Source: Fidelibacterota bacterium (GTDB lineage: Bacteria > Fidelibacterota > Marinisomatia > Marinisomatales > UBA1611). Taken from it: a stretch of 34,454 nucleotides of DNA. Positions 7,164-16,220 of the stretch are shown here, piece after piece. A model generated the notes under the pieces. That model worked only from the letters and a program-made list of their open reading frames with translations, made no database searches and had not been told where the DNA came from. Made by a program: the position numbers and the translations under genes. The stretch lies in NCBI GenBank assembly GCA_002718655.1, contig PBFM01000003.1, positions 9,959 to 44,412 on the forward strand, written 5' to 3'. Every line of letters begins with the position of its first letter. Within the stretch, counting starts at the first letter, position 1.

Positions 7164-8936
7164 CTATTTCAAGTAAAGCATTTTTCGACTAATAACGGTT
7201 GGTGGGATTTCATTAACTTGGGCTTGTAATGTGACAAAATATATCCCAGTTGAGTGCCCTTCTCCATTCCAAAGATAACTATAAGTTCCTGAATTAACAT
7301 ATTCAGAATCTAGTAATTTATCATAAATACGTCCAGTAGCATCAGAGACAAATAAGCTGATAATTGCATTTTCAATTAAATCAAATGAAATCTTTGTTTG
7401 TCCATTAAATGGGTTTGGATAATTTTGATAAAGGACAAATAACTCCGGTACCATTGATTTAGAATAATCATCAAAAATAGTATTATTTGATAATCCACTT
7501 GTTTGTGCTTCAGAATAGTGCCAGTCTCCACCATCTGGCATACGGCTAATTGCAAATGGGATTGAATCTAAAACTATATATTCAAGTGTTCTTTGATTTC
7601 CCTCATAACTCATTGAGTTTAAGGACAAGATAGTTGGAAAATCTAATTCAGGCGAAAGCGTAAAAGAAGAGTCAAAATAATTCACTTTAAATTCAATCAA
7701 TGGATCAAAATTCCAAATAACACTATCATTAAAAGAAATAAAATAATCAAATTGTAAACTTGATTTTGCAGCAAGTTCAACATTTATATTTCGTTTGTGC
7801 GAATTCCATGTTATCTCATTCAGCCATAGTTCAGTTTTTTCATTTTCAACTTTCACAGGATTATGCACATCGAAAGGTATAATGTCACCATTAAGGGTAT
7901 ATGTTATCAATGAATCAACCATTAAAGGACAATGCTGAATGAAAATATCATCCATTATGATATCAACATAATTCCAATAATCGGGGACAATGATAGAAAA
8001 CGAATTTGAATCTAGTATTATAAAATTTTGGAGGTCTATGTATTCATCTTCAAATAAAAGAAATAATTCACTAAGGTCTAATTGTTCTGGATGAAAAACA
8101 AATAAATCCAATGTTATGTTTTTTTCAATCCCACGTCTTGCGCCTATTATCCTAATTGGCTCAATAGTTTGGAATAAATCTTGAGCGAAAGGAAATTCCG
8201 CATAAAGCAATTTCCAATTTTGTTTAACTCTATCAATCTCAAAATTTAATTCTCTCTCCCACTCTGTTGGGCTAAGGTATAATTGGTTACTGTAATAGCT
8301 ACCAGTATTTATAATGTTTTCAAAAATATTTGATTCCAGCATTATATCATTTATTAAAGGTATTACCGGAGTGATGGAGTTAAAAAAAACCAAGGGAAAA
8401 GTTTCTATCCAGTTGTGGCGTGAGGAGAGATCTGAATCTATCAAATCAAAAATGGACTCAAAATCTATATCAATATCTTGATTTTCCAATTTTCTCATTA
8501 ATTCTGCATATAATATATCAGCAACACTTATATGGCTTGTATCATAATTTATTATCCCAGAATAGGGCAAACATGTCCCAAAATGTGGTGTGATTATGTC
8601 ACTAAAGTATACTGATTCGTTAACGTCGATTATCTTAATCTTAAAAAAATACCGGGTATCTGGTATGCAGTTAGAATAAAGAAATTTTGAATTGTTAGCA
8701 CTAATGGTTGATAATAACTGGAACTCTTTTTGCCCAAATTCTTTTACATAGATATAGACTTCCTTACTCATTACTGAATCGGGAACTTCCCAAGTTAAAA
8801 GCAGTGAACCCTGCCCATCATTTATAGTAAGATCAATATCGGTTGTCACCAACTTCTCATCAATATTTATAGTATCAGCATTTATTACGCTAACACTAAA
8901 ATAGATGATAATTACACTTTTTAAGAATACTTTCAT
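7164..8936 (-). CDS. Secreted protein with FN3-like domain and C-terminal sorting domain
   Basis: A 590-residue exported protein of unknown function. A signal peptide (MKVFLKSVIIIYFSVSVINA) is followed by a fibronectin-III-like beta domain at about residues 34-118, recognisable from LLLTWEVPD and TRYFFKIKI. The long middle region has no recognisable catalytic motif. The last 90 or so residues are a type A secretion-system-IX-like sorting domain, starting at LYQNYPNPFNGQTKISFDL and containing the usual SGTYSYLWNG and STGIYFVTLQ. Proteins with this tail are typically moved across the outer membrane and anchored or released at the surface. It lies 75 bases downstream of the S8 protease, whose tail is similar, so both probably use the same secretion route. 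No T9SS component genes are in the window. Confidence 0.8.
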   Translation of the reverse strand: MKVFLKSVIIIYFSVSVINADTINIDEKLVTTDIDLTINDGQGSLLLTWEVPDSVMSKEVYIYVKEFGQKEFQLLSTISANNSKFLYSNCIPDTRYFFKIKIIDVNESVYFSDIITPHFGTCLPYSGIINYDTSHISVADILYAELMRKLENQDIDIDFESIFDLIDSDLSSRHNWIETFPLVFFNSITPVIPLINDIMLESNIFENIINTGSYYSNQLYLSPTEWERELNFEIDRVKQNWKLLYAEFPFAQDLFQTIEPIRIIGARRGIEKNITLDLFVFHPEQLDLSELFLLFEDEYIDLQNFIILDSNSFSIIVPDYWNYVDIIMDDIFIQHCPLMVDSLITYTLNGDIIPFDVHNPVKVENEKTELWLNEITWNSHKRNINVELAAKSSLQFDYFISFNDSVIWNFDPLIEFKVNYFDSSFTLSPELDFPTILSLNSMSYEGNQRTLEYIVLDSIPFAISRMPDGGDWHYSEAQTSGLSNNTIFDDYSKSMVPELFVLYQNYPNPFNGQTKISFDLIENAIISLFVSDATGRIYDKLLDSEYVNSGTYSYLWNGEGHSTGIYFVTLQAQVNEIPPTVISRKMLYLK

Positions 8937-9011
8937 AAACTTGATAAATGGGTAACACCGAATTTCTAAGAAATAAGTTGCTTAGGCAAGCATTACATTT
9001 TTAAGCCAAAA

Positions 9012-10670
9012 TTATTTTAAGTATGTTATTTTTTTGAGTGTTTGGGATATTCCATCATTTAATCTGATAAAGTATATACCACTTGGAAGAGAGGCTGGTT
9101 CCCACATTAAATGAATCGAACCTTTTTCTATCTTGTTTTGGTAAATGGTTTCAATGTGGCTACCATTATATGAAAAAATATCAATTTTCAATTTTCTACT
9201 CGCTTTAGCCATTACTTGAATATTGATTATAGGATTAAATGGATTTGGATATGTCCTCATTAGGTTAAATTCTACGGGTTGGGTGTTATATTCATAGCCT
9301 ATGTTTGATTCAGTAAAATAAGACAGCGCATCTAATGTATTTACAATTCCATAACCATAAGTATTATTTGCACTGTCTGCCATAGAAGCAGTCATCATAA
9401 TAGATTCTCTGACTTCCATTGCAGACCAATTTGGCCTTGCTTGTAATATTAATGCTGCAGCTCCTGCAACAAGAGGGCAAGAAAGTGAAGTACCACTAAG
9501 CTGTGTATAACTCGTTGTACTATTTGGGTTAACACACCATGTTTGCCTTCCTCTAGCACATACCTCAGGTTTTATTCGCCCATCAGCAGTTGGTCCGTGA
9601 GAACTAAAACTAGCAATTTCTCCACTTTCTGAAACAGCACCTACCGCTATGACAGAATCAGCATCAGCTGGTGCAATAATATAATACCAATCATCATTCC
9701 CTGAATTCCCAGCTGCAGTCACACAAACAATACCAAGCCCCACTGCTATATCTACAGCAATGGTAGTAACCGCTGTATTACCATCAAGGTCAGAATATTC
9801 ATACCAATCTAAATACCCCAGAGAAGTTGATACAACATCAGCACCGTTCTCTTCTCCCCATTCCAAACCAGCAACATAATTATCTTCTTCCTGTTGTATT
9901 TCCTGTGTTACATCTTCAGTTTTAGCTAAAAGAAACTCAGCATCATATGCAACACCCATAAGTTCACCAGGTGAGCTTGCAGCAATTGTTGATAATACTG
10001 CAGTACCGTGAAAATCTTGACTAGCTGTTTCCTCTTGATCATTCTCATTTGCAGTTTGATTATCATCGTTTATGAAATCCCACTGAGCTATAACATTAAT
10101 ACTATTGAAAGCATTATGGCCAAGGTCAAAGCCAGTATCCATCACTAGTATTCTAACACCCTGTCCTGTAAAACCCAGCTCGTGTATTAAATGCACATTT
10201 ATTTGTTCTATCTGTTCTTGGGCATATCCATAATCAACGTGAACTGTGTTTGAATTATTTTCATTATATTGATCATAATAGTTTTTTTTATATCCAATTA
10301 CTGGTCTAATAGAATCGACAAATTCAAATTTTGTTAAATCTTTTAAATCATTAAATGAACAAAGTACAGATACCGCATTAAGCCAGCGGCTCTCATTGAT
10401 AATATCTATTCCAATTGATGATATTTGCTCTTTATATAAATTAGAAACTGATAAATCATACCAACTTTCTTCTAATAGAAAACCGTTTTTATTTCTTCTT
10501 TCGACAGCCTTTTTATTAAGAGTAATGGGGATGGATTCATTTTTATCCTTAAAGAAAATCCATAATCTGTATTTTTCTCCTCTTTTACCGTATTTTATCT
10601 GACCAGGGTCGTATTTTTCAGAAAATATAATGTTATGAAATATTGTAAAAAGAAGTAGTAATCTTACCAT
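9012..10670 (-). CDS. Secreted subtilisin-like serine protease (S8) with sorting domain
   Basis: A 552-residue exported peptidase. The catalytic triad is visible: Asp in ILVMDTGFD (D178), His in FHGTAVLST (H221) and Ser in LSGTSLSCPLVAGAAAL (S395). The oxyanion-hole Asn is in AAGNSGN (N322). The N-terminal 20 residues are a signal peptide, and residues 20-140 would be a propeptide of the inhibitor type. The C-terminal 85 residues form a T9SS-like sorting domain with TYPNPFNPIINIQV and LPSGIYFIRL. It probably digests extracellular protein. Its ATG lies seven bases inside the end of the M14 carboxypeptidase gene, so the two proteases are translationally coupled and likely act together. Confidence 0.95.
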   Translation of the reverse strand: MVRLLLLFTIFHNIIFSEKYDPGQIKYGKRGEKYRLWIFFKDKNESIPITLNKKAVERRNKNGFLLEESWYDLSVSNLYKEQISSIGIDIINESRWLNAVSVLCSFNDLKDLTKFEFVDSIRPVIGYKKNYYDQYNENNSNTVHVDYGYAQEQIEQINVHLIHELGFTGQGVRILVMDTGFDLGHNAFNSINVIAQWDFINDDNQTANENDQEETASQDFHGTAVLSTIAASSPGELMGVAYDAEFLLAKTEDVTQEIQQEEDNYVAGLEWGEENGADVVSTSLGYLDWYEYSDLDGNTAVTTIAVDIAVGLGIVCVTAAGNSGNDDWYYIIAPADADSVIAVGAVSESGEIASFSSHGPTADGRIKPEVCARGRQTWCVNPNSTTSYTQLSGTSLSCPLVAGAAALILQARPNWSAMEVRESIMMTASMADSANNTYGYGIVNTLDALSYFTESNIGYEYNTQPVEFNLMRTYPNPFNPIINIQVMAKASRKLKIDIFSYNGSHIETIYQNKIEKGSIHLMWEPASLPSGIYFIRLNDGISQTLKKITYLK

Positions 10671-12913
10671 TCGATACCTAATATAATATTTGAGATACCA
10701 ATTAAATCCATAACATCTATTTGTCCACTTCTATCAATATCGCAAAAAAATAATTGAGATTCAGTTGGCTCATTACCAAGAAAAATAATATCCACAATTG
10801 CAAGCAAATCATAAATGTCAACATGAAGATCTTGGTTAAAATCACCCATTAGACCAATGGCAAAACCCGAGATTGAAAAGTCGTCAAATGTAAACCCATC
10901 ACCTTCAACAAAATTATCTGATGTTTGAATAAAACGAAACCCAGTTATGGTTTCACCGATAAGTTGGTCAATATAAATGGTTTCTTCAATCCAATTTTCT
11001 TGATTACCATCATAGCCATGTTGCCCAAAAGGTTGTGCTGGTTGCCCAGACCCTAAGCCCGTGTAATTTCCTTCTAGACTAACCCATCCAGAATCTAACA
11101 CATATGCCTGAAATCGAACAAAATCCCAACCTTCTTCTATTTCCCATTTAGCTTTATACTCAATGACTGGATATAAAATATAATTAAAATTTATTTCATA
11201 GGTTAGTTCAGCGATTGACTCAAAAGCTTCTTGGTAATCCCCATTAGGACTATCAGTTAGAGCCAGTGAGTCAGTGGGAGCATCATCTGTCAAACCCCAA
11301 TCACCATTAACTGACCAGTTAACTAAACCATTTTCGAATCCATCAAAAAAAAACATTTCTCTTTGACCGATTACAAAATTTATAGTGTCTGTTCTTGAGT
11401 AAGAAAAATCATTTTGTAATGAAATAACTATCCCGGAGTGGCTACCATAATCTGCATTCTCAGAAACACTGATAGTAATAGAGAACTCATCTTGGTCTCT
11501 TGCATCAATTTCACTCATTTCATAAGAATCAATATTAATTCCTATTATATCATTTAATGCATTTAAACTAACGTCTATATCCCCATTTGAATTTTGCAAG
11601 CCTCTATTTTGAATTACAATCTCAATTTCAACTGAATCTCCTGGTAAAATATCTTCTTCTGAAAATTGATAGGAGTGCACTATAATATCTGGCCCAGAAA
11701 CAAAAGAAAATATTTTATTTGGGTAAAACTGATTAGAGCATAAATCAACAATTTCATCTTCAGACGGCCAAAAACCTTGGGATGGAGAACCCACTTCCGG
11801 TACATAGGATATGATATTTTGATCTCCAAATGTCCAATCAACGGCATCACCGTTTACAGTATAACCAATAGTTGATAAACCGGTCCCAACTACATAACCA
11901 TTATATCTTGCCATTTCTTCACCAATCTCTCTCAAAGTAGTTAAATCAGGCTCTTCTGGCAATGATCCATCTCCCCAAGGATGGATGTAAATATTTGAAA
12001 AAGTATGATAATGCAAGACATTCATAAAATCATACTCAATAATAAAATCACGTACTACTTGTGTTTCTAACTCAGAAAAAGAAGATTCACCCCTATATGT
12101 GGCAGAACATGGATTTGGTGATGAACCAGTGTTATCCGAACCCCAGCCATATCCATAATTTCTATTTAGATCAACACCACGACCAGTACCATCTCCACAA
12201 TTAGTATCTAATCTATTTTTTCTATGCATACCTCCACCATCAGGTTCTATCTCTTCATTATAAACATAACCATCTGGATTAACTACAGGAATAAACCACA
12301 TTTCACGATTGTTTATTAAATATTCTAGCTCTGCATCAGTCTCATATTCTTCAGCTAATTTTTGAACAAAATAAAATAAACTCATCATTCCAACAGGCTC
12401 TCTAGCATGGGTAAGTGCAGTAAACAATACTGCTGGCTCGTCTTCTTCAACATTCGGATTATCAGATACTTTGAATGCCCATATATCCCGCTCCTCAATT
12501 GTTTGCCCAATTATGATTCGGTTTGAGATAATTTCAGGGTATAACATATGAAGTTCATCAAATCTATTATTTAACTCATCAAAAGTATAGTTACCTTGCA
12601 TAGATCCAAGTGGAAAATCACGATCAATTCCATATTGATTTCTAGATTTATAATGCATTGTTAAATCTTCAACTAAAATATCTAAAGCTATATCTCTCGA
12701 TAACAATTCAATTGTTTGATCAGTTGTAACTACAAGATCAATAAACACGTCTTTTTTGCCATTTATGTGGTCAAGGGGTATTCCTAACTGTCCTATTGTC
12801 TGAATTATTTGGTTTGTTGGGGAATATACCCTTATTGATTGAAACACTTCACTTCCATTAATAATATTGTGAAAAAGTAAGATAAGATAACAGAAAAGAT
12901 AAATGTTTTTCAT
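10664..12913 (-). CDS. Secreted zinc carboxypeptidase (M14) with dockerin-like C-terminus
   Basis: A 749-residue exported metallopeptidase. A signal peptide (about 20 residues) and a prodomain precede the M14 domain at about residues 105-400. Zinc ligands are in THAREPVG (H169, E172) and LHYHTFSN, substrate-binding GVDLNRNYGYGW is intact, and the catalytic Glu is in SYVPEVGSP. A CARDB/Ig-like beta domain follows (IIVHSYQFSEEDILPGDSVE), then a jelly-roll-like region. The last 60 residues hold two dockerin type I-like calcium loops, GDFNQDLHVDIYDLL and CDIDRSGQIDVMDLI. It lacks the YPNPFN sorting domain of its neighbours. It starts by ATGA overlap with citrate synthase and ends within the S8 gene start. 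Confidence 0.93.
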   Translation of the reverse strand: MKNIYLFCYLILLFHNIINGSEVFQSIRVYSPTNQIIQTIGQLGIPLDHINGKKDVFIDLVVTTDQTIELLSRDIALDILVEDLTMHYKSRNQYGIDRDFPLGSMQGNYTFDELNNRFDELHMLYPEIISNRIIIGQTIEERDIWAFKVSDNPNVEEDEPAVLFTALTHAREPVGMMSLFYFVQKLAEEYETDAELEYLINNREMWFIPVVNPDGYVYNEEIEPDGGGMHRKNRLDTNCGDGTGRGVDLNRNYGYGWGSDNTGSSPNPCSATYRGESSFSELETQVVRDFIIEYDFMNVLHYHTFSNIYIHPWGDGSLPEEPDLTTLREIGEEMARYNGYVVGTGLSTIGYTVNGDAVDWTFGDQNIISYVPEVGSPSQGFWPSEDEIVDLCSNQFYPNKIFSFVSGPDIIVHSYQFSEEDILPGDSVEIEIVIQNRGLQNSNGDIDVSLNALNDIIGINIDSYEMSEIDARDQDEFSITISVSENADYGSHSGIVISLQNDFSYSRTDTINFVIGQREMFFFDGFENGLVNWSVNGDWGLTDDAPTDSLALTDSPNGDYQEAFESIAELTYEINFNYILYPVIEYKAKWEIEEGWDFVRFQAYVLDSGWVSLEGNYTGLGSGQPAQPFGQHGYDGNQENWIEETIYIDQLIGETITGFRFIQTSDNFVEGDGFTFDDFSISGFAIGLMGDFNQDLHVDIYDLLAIVDIIFLGNEPTESQLFFCDIDRSGQIDVMDLIGISNIILGIEW

Positions 12914-14184
12914 CTTATGTTACTTTTTATCCAATCAGATGTTATGGATTTTGGTCTTGTAATGGGAATTCCTAGAGCTCGCTCCCACACCATCTGTGAA
13001 ATCATACCCATTGTACGAGAAATACTAAAAAGCACCGTGTAAAAATTGAATTCCTTCAACCCATAATAGTATAATAAGGAGCCTGACGCAGCATCTACAT
13101 TTGGCCAAGGATTTTTGGCCTTACCATGCTCTTTTAATACACCAGGTACAACATCAAACAATAGATCAACGATTCCAAATACATCATCATTTTTTATATG
13201 TTTTTGCCCAAAATTTATAAAAGCTGTAAACCTAGGATCTGGACATCTCAGAACGGCATGACCATAGCCAGGAATAACTCTACCATTATTTAGTCGATTC
13301 CAGCAATATTCACTCAGCTCCTTTTCTGTTGGAAGACCATTAAATTCATCTCTAATATTCAAAACAAATTTTAAACACTCCTGATTTGCAAGACCGTGTA
13401 AGGGACCTGCTAAGCCATTTAAACCTGCAGAAACAGCGTAATAGGGATCTGATAATGCAGATGCTACAGTATGAGAGGCAAATGCACTAACATTCCCACC
13501 TTCATGATCACAATGTAGCATAAAATATAATTGCATAAGCTTATGGAAATCTCCGTTTTGGTCTGATAATCCTGTCATATGCACAAAGTTACCTGCCCAA
13601 TCTTTATTAGAATCAGGTAAAATCATCTCTCCTTTATTAAATCTCATTCTATAGATGCCAGCACCAAGAGATGGTAATTTTGCCAATAATTGGATACCAT
13701 CTTCAAGAATTGCCTCCCAATATTCATTTTTTGGCATTCCTTCATCATATCGTTTTCTAAAAACACTTTCACCTTGCATAGATAGTATTGCTGTATTAAA
13801 CATCGTCATTGGATGGGAATCTTGTGGCATCGCCTTTAAAATATCCCAAACATATTCTGGAACCATAAAATCTTGGCAAAAATCACTTTGTAAATCTTTC
13901 AATTCATTTTTGTTAGGTAATCTTCCCGTCAAAAGCAGAAAGAAGACTTCCTCAGGAAGTATATTTATGATATCTAAAAGAGGTTTACCTCTAATTATTA
14001 ATCCTTTTTCAGCTGAAACTGATGATGTGTCACATACAAAGGCTTTAACACCTCGCATGCCAGAAAATGCCTGAGCAACATTTACATCACTAATTTTTTG
14101 ATTACCTTTTTCTTGAATCAGTTTTTTAATATCATCTTGTGTTTCAGGAATTTGTCTTTTTAATTCATTTTTTAATAAATCCAT
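12910..14184 (-). CDS. gltA: Citrate synthase, eukaryotic/mitochondrial type
   Basis: Condenses acetyl-CoA with oxaloacetate to form citrate in the TCA cycle. The 424-residue protein carries the catalytic histidines in GPLHGLANQE (H263) and PGYGHAVLR (H309) and the catalytic aspartate in NVDAASG (D364). The overall sequence, including SVSAEKGLIIRGKPLLDI and the NFYTVLFSISRTMGMISQMVWERALG terminus, follows the mitochondrial citrate synthase form rather than E. coli GltA or the archaeal/Gram-positive type. It lacks the N-terminal zinc-binding extension of the NADH-inhibited E. coli enzyme. A sigma70-like promoter lies upstream. The last codons overlap the M14 peptidase ATG (ATGA), an unexpected coupling of a cytosolic enzyme with a secreted one. 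Confidence 0.96.
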   Translation of the reverse strand: MDLLKNELKRQIPETQDDIKKLIQEKGNQKISDVNVAQAFSGMRGVKAFVCDTSSVSAEKGLIIRGKPLLDIINILPEEVFFLLLTGRLPNKNELKDLQSDFCQDFMVPEYVWDILKAMPQDSHPMTMFNTAILSMQGESVFRKRYDEGMPKNEYWEAILEDGIQLLAKLPSLGAGIYRMRFNKGEMILPDSNKDWAGNFVHMTGLSDQNGDFHKLMQLYFMLHCDHEGGNVSAFASHTVASALSDPYYAVSAGLNGLAGPLHGLANQECLKFVLNIRDEFNGLPTEKELSEYCWNRLNNGRVIPGYGHAVLRCPDPRFTAFINFGQKHIKNDDVFGIVDLLFDVVPGVLKEHGKAKNPWPNVDAASGSLLYYYGLKEFNFYTVLFSISRTMGMISQMVWERALGIPITRPKSITSDWIKSNIR

Positions 14185-14222
14185 TTCATAAGCCTTAGAA
14201 TATTGTTTTCCTCAAAAATTTA

Positions 14223-14251
14223 ATTACAAAAATTACATATTTTTCTATCAA
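14223..14251 (-). promoter_or_regulatory. Candidate sigma70-type promoter for gltA
   Basis: On the minus strand TTGATA (14246-14251) and TGTAAT (14223-14228) are separated by exactly 17 bases. Each matches five of six consensus positions. The predicted transcript start near 14216 would give a leader of about 32 bases before the gltA ATG, in the gap between gltA and the nucleotidyltransferase. Background AT content is high, so chance matches occur. Confidence 0.45.
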
Positions 14252-14295
14252 CAAAACAAAATATGGAGTCGGTTATATAGTAATCAAATGTTGAT

Positions 14296-15012
14296 TTATT
14301 TCTCTTTAAATAATTCTCTTGCCAATTTTAAGTCTTCAATAAAATCTATCTCAAGACAATTGAATTCAGAAACATCAACATAATTTACTCTAAATTCATT
14401 CAATAAAGGCTGAATGGCAGCTTCAAAATAATCATTTTTCCCACCAGCTTTAATAAGCTGCTCAATTGATTTCAAAAAGTTTATCACAAAATTTTTTGAC
14501 AATTTTGCTACACCTATAAATTCACCTAAGCAGTTCTTTTCAATTAGTTCTTTTCCTATTGCGACAATCCTATGCTCACTACCATCAATAACTTTGACCT
14601 CCTCACGCCCACATGGTTTTATATCAATTGCAAGAGCATTTTCATATTCAGAGTAAAATATTTTTTTTAATAATTCTCTAGGGTAAATAACATCAGCATT
14701 CATTAATATATGATTTGAATTAAGTTCAGCTTTACCAACATAAATAGAATACGCCGTGTTTGTTTCAAAGTAGTGGTGATTAATCAAAAATTTAAAATTC
14801 AAATCGGGAAAATTTTTTTTTAGATTTGATATTAAAGTTTCACGATAATAACCTACAATTATTGTAATCTCATTTATACCAAGTTCATTCAAGGCTTCTA
14901 GTTGATAATGAATGATTGGTTTTCCCTCTACCTCCAAAAGGCATTTGGGCAGACTGTAAGTATAAGGGTACAACCTTCTTGAAACACCTGCGGCAAGTAT
15001 TAACGCTTTCAT
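14296..15012 (-). CDS. LicC-like nucleotidyltransferase (probable CTP:phospho-alcohol cytidylyltransferase)
   Basis: A 238-residue Rossmann-type nucleotidyltransferase of the sugar-1-phosphate/phosphocholine cytidylyltransferase superfamily. The N-terminus ILAAGVSRRLYPYTYSLPKCLLEV is the nucleotide-binding loop, though the usual GxG is altered to GVS. The metal-binding Asp is in LMNADVIYP (D107). The C-terminus LEIDFIEDLKLA (D223) matches the EID..xD ending of LicC-type phosphocholine cytidylyltransferases better than glucose or mannose enzymes. The product may therefore be a CDP-alcohol (choline, aminoethylphosphonate, glycerol or similar); the substrate is inferred, not shown. It lies 145 bases downstream of three glycerophosphotransferase-like genes that would consume such a donor. 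Confidence 0.8.
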   Translation of the reverse strand: MKALILAAGVSRRLYPYTYSLPKCLLEVEGKPIIHYQLEALNELGINEITIIVGYYRETLISNLKKNFPDLNFKFLINHHYFETNTAYSIYVGKAELNSNHILMNADVIYPRELLKKIFYSEYENALAIDIKPCGREEVKVIDGSEHRIVAIGKELIEKNCLGEFIGVAKLSKNFVINFLKSIEQLIKAGGKNDYFEAAIQPLLNEFRVNYVDVSEFNCLEIDFIEDLKLARELFKEK

Positions 15013-15157
15013 TCTAAAATAAAGTTACATAATTGCATAACTAACAACACCAATATTTGTTTCTAATTTCTTTTTCAATAAGGTGTAAAATTCCTATGAT
15101 ATAAAATAAGCTCCATTCAATTATTTATTTTAATGGTTAACTTCACTTTCCATACTT

Positions 15158-16177
15158 TCAGGATATTAACCTTCTTATTTTCCACTTTCTAAACCAGTTC
15201 AAAGACTTTTTCTTAAGCTTTAAACACTCACCATTATCAATTGTTTCGTTTATAGACTGAATTAAACGTTCTGATGACTTACCATCTAAATATGGATGTA
15301 TATCATTCAAAATTTCTTGTCTAGATTCAGAATATTCCTCTGGATCATTAAAAGATCTTGTAATTGCACCCGTCAAATCATCAGGGTCAGTAATGTTAAT
15401 GCCTTTTTCAAATCTAGTGGTTGTATTATATGTAATTATTGGTCTATCAAATATTAGAAATTCATAAGCAACAGATGATGTATCAGTAATCAATAGATCT
15501 GCGGCATTCAACCATAGTAAAATGTTATTATCTTCAATGATGGTGAATTTAGATGAAATCAATTCTTTATATTTTCTTATTATTTCTTTCTTTTCCAGCT
15601 CATGAAATTTTACTACCCAATGGTAGCCAAAGTCTTGAGTTTTTTTTATTGGCTCGAACAAATCTCCAGAAGATCTATACTTTGGAGAAAAAGTCGGCGC
15701 ATATAAAATCACTTTAGTGTCTGAATCTAAACTAAAGAATGTTTTTTGATCAGAAATAGATTTAAAATTGACACAATCATCTAATTTTGGCCAACCTGTT
15801 TCCTTTACTAAAAATGTATTTTTTTCTTTTTTAATTTTTTCAAATTTTTCTGTAATCAATGGTCCAGGAGTACAATAGAGGTCAAAAAAACCTGTTATTT
15901 TGTAATGTCCTTTTTTTTCTTCGCATAATCCATGGAAAATTTGAACTTTTAGACCAGGCCAAAAATCTGGAACAACATTACCAGGAACTATGATTGCATC
16001 TGGATTAAAATCAAATACTTGTTTCGATTCTCGGATTACAGTTCCTTTGATATTATTTTTTATTTTTCCTACTATAAACCAAGCAGTTTCTAAATCATTT
16101 AGAGTTTTGCAATAAGAATCAATAGGCTTTAAAATTGATAGAGAATAGGATTTTGTAACAAAAAATAATAGCTTCAC
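15158..16177 (-). CDS. CDP-glycerol glycerophosphotransferase family protein (third copy)
   Basis: A 339-residue GT-B-like enzyme of the TagB/TagF family (Glyphos_transf, COG1887). Hallmarks are QIFHGLCEEK near residue 80, ILYAPTFSP (about 158), the catalytic KFHEL (about 190), AADLLITDTSSVAYEFLIFDRPII near 230 and the family ending YLDGKSSERLIQSI. Members transfer glycerol-phosphate, ribitol-phosphate or related units from CDP-alcohols to glycan or lipid acceptors at the cytoplasmic membrane. This copy is more divergent than the two upstream, lacking their shared N-terminal HLY motif, so it may act on another acceptor. No membrane segment is evident; a basic C-terminus (FRKWKIRR) could bind the membrane. 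Confidence 0.85.
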   Translation of the reverse strand: MKLLFFVTKSYSLSILKPIDSYCKTLNDLETAWFIVGKIKNNIKGTVIRESKQVFDFNPDAIIVPGNVVPDFWPGLKVQIFHGLCEEKKGHYKITGFFDLYCTPGPLITEKFEKIKKEKNTFLVKETGWPKLDDCVNFKSISDQKTFFSLDSDTKVILYAPTFSPKYRSSGDLFEPIKKTQDFGYHWVVKFHELEKKEIIRKYKELISSKFTIIEDNNILLWLNAADLLITDTSSVAYEFLIFDRPIITYNTTTRFEKGINITDPDDLTGAITRSFNDPEEYSESRQEILNDIHPYLDGKSSERLIQSINETIDNGECLKLKKKSLNWFRKWKIRRLIS

Positions 16178-16220
16178 TTTAATTTTATTTTAATATTTGG
16201 TACTTGATAGATATCCCAAA

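Noticed and set aside
13655-14074. Plus-strand ORF of 139 aa
   Set aside because: Lies entirely within citrate synthase, whose catalytic residues confirm the opposite strand.
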